In this document: piece after piece, positions 15,293-15,894 of the stretch
How the letters are laid out: the number at the start of each line of letters is the position of its first letter
Position numbering within the stretch: position 1 is the first letter of the stretch
Assembly (NCBI GenBank): GCA_039819885.1
Contig: JBCBRD010000064.1
Location: 1 to 15,894 of the forward strand
Length of the DNA: 15,894 nt
Direction: 5' to 3'
Source: JBCBRD01 sp039819885
Lineage (GTDB): Bacteria > Pseudomonadota > Alphaproteobacteria > Rhizobiales > Hyphomicrobiaceae
The notes under the pieces: model-generated
Database searches by the model: none
What the model saw: the letters and a program-made list of their open reading frames with translations, nothing else
Told to the model about the DNA's origin: nothing
Translations under genes and position numbers: made by a program

Positions 15293-15894
15293 CTAGGCGG
15301 CTACGAAGGGTTCAAGGCCTGAGAGCCGCATTTTTGGAGCGCGTTCTGGTAGGTCGCGGGGCGGATACTGGGCCACCCGGTCCGCGATCGCCTTGATATG
15401 TTCAGGCGTTGACCCGCAACAGCCACCGATCGCGTTCAACAAACCATCTTTGGCCCACGGCTCAATGAGGTCTGCCATTTCCTGAGCATCCTGGTCGTAC
15501 TCGCCCATCTCATTAGGCAGACCGGCATTTGGATACGCAGTGACGCGGCATTCCGAAACTTTTGCAATTTCGGCCACATAGGGCCGCATCAGTTCTGCAC
15601 CCAGCGCACAATTCAATCCAACCGAGAACGGGCGCAGGTGGCGCATGGAGTACCAGAATGCTTCAGCCGTCTGGCCTGACAAGGTCCGTCCCGACCGGTC
15701 GGTGATGGTTCCCGACAGCATAATCGGCAAGGTGATGTCCATTGCTTCAAAGGCTTCCAACGTCGCGTAACCTGCGGCCTTCGCATTCAGCGTGTCGAAG
15801 ATTGTTTCGATAAGAATGATATCGGCGCCACCTTCGATCAGCGCGCGCACCTGTTCACCGTAGGCTTCACGCAGTTCATCGAAATCGACGTTGC
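15293..15894 (-). CDS. metH: Methionine synthase, homocysteine S-methyltransferase part (5' end cut)
   Basis: This is the N-terminal module of cobalamin-dependent methionine synthase as a separate gene; it binds zinc and homocysteine. 199 residues are visible, starting NVDFDELREAYGEQV, and the frame continues beyond the right edge, so the true start is outside. The zinc ligands are all present: Cys95 (visible numbering) in VGLNCALGAEL, and Cys158 and Cys159 in IGGCCGSTPEH. IETIFDTLNAK and MLSGTITDRSGRTLSGQT are also typical. The protein stops at MRLSGLEPFVAA. In single-chain MetH this is the linker leading into FVNVGERTNVTGSAKF, which is where the next gene begins. An apparent GTG start at 15850 is internal and not the real start. 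Confidence 0.95.
   Translation of the reverse strand, partial: NVDFDELREAYGEQVRALIEGGADIILIETIFDTLNAKAAGYATLEAFEAMDITLPIMLSGTITDRSGRTLSGQTAEAFWYSMRHLRPFSVGLNCALGAELMRPYVAEIAKVSECRVTAYPNAGLPNEMGEYDQDAQEMADLIEPWAKDGLLNAIGGCCGSTPEHIKAIADRVAQYPPRDLPERAPKMRLSGLEPFVAA

Overview
The window looks like chromosomal core DNA of an alphaproteobacterium, most likely Hyphomicrobiales (Rhizobiales) or a close relative. The best evidence is gene order. On the minus strand run fabD, fabG, acpP, fabF, mltG, yicC and gmk. Divergent from fabD on the plus strand run rpsF, rpsR, a DUF2232 membrane protein and rplI. From general knowledge, this arrangement is familiar in that order. Base composition is moderately GC-rich, genes are compact with AAGGA/GGAGG-type ribosome binding sites, and no mobile element, tRNA, rRNA, CRISPR array or phage gene was seen.

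Layout. 1-7276 (minus strand) carries fatty-acid synthesis (malonyl transfer by FabD, ketoreduction by FabG, acyl carrier AcpP, condensation by FabF). It is followed by the peptidoglycan lytic transglycosylase MltG, the YicC endoribonuclease-family protein and guanylate kinase. 7277-7724 is a divergent regulatory region with a good sigma70-type promoter for fabD and foldable sequence in front of rpsF. 7725-10337 (plus strand) encodes ribosomal proteins S6, S18 and L9 with a polytopic DUF2232 protein between S18 and L9. It closes with a strong bidirectional terminator at 10398-10433, shared with a convergent TadG-like von Willebrand protein gene (10501-11880, minus). 11881-12426 is an AT-rich gene-free stretch. 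12427-15894 (minus) holds cobalamin-dependent methionine synthase encoded as two genes: the homocysteine-binding module (incomplete at the right edge), then the folate, cobalamin and AdoMet-reactivation modules.

Quality note. The first 52 bases are an exact reverse complement of 355-406, inside gmk. The 3' end of gmk is therefore replaced by a fold-back copy of its own antisense strand. This is most simply a contig-end chimera, and gmk residues after about 200 should not be trusted.

No convincing undescribed system is present. The points most worth checking are the fold-back, the split methionine synthase with an inverted repeat in its gap, the oppositely charged tails on S6 and L9, the isolated TadG-like gene, and several unassigned inverted or direct repeats in unusually long spacers.
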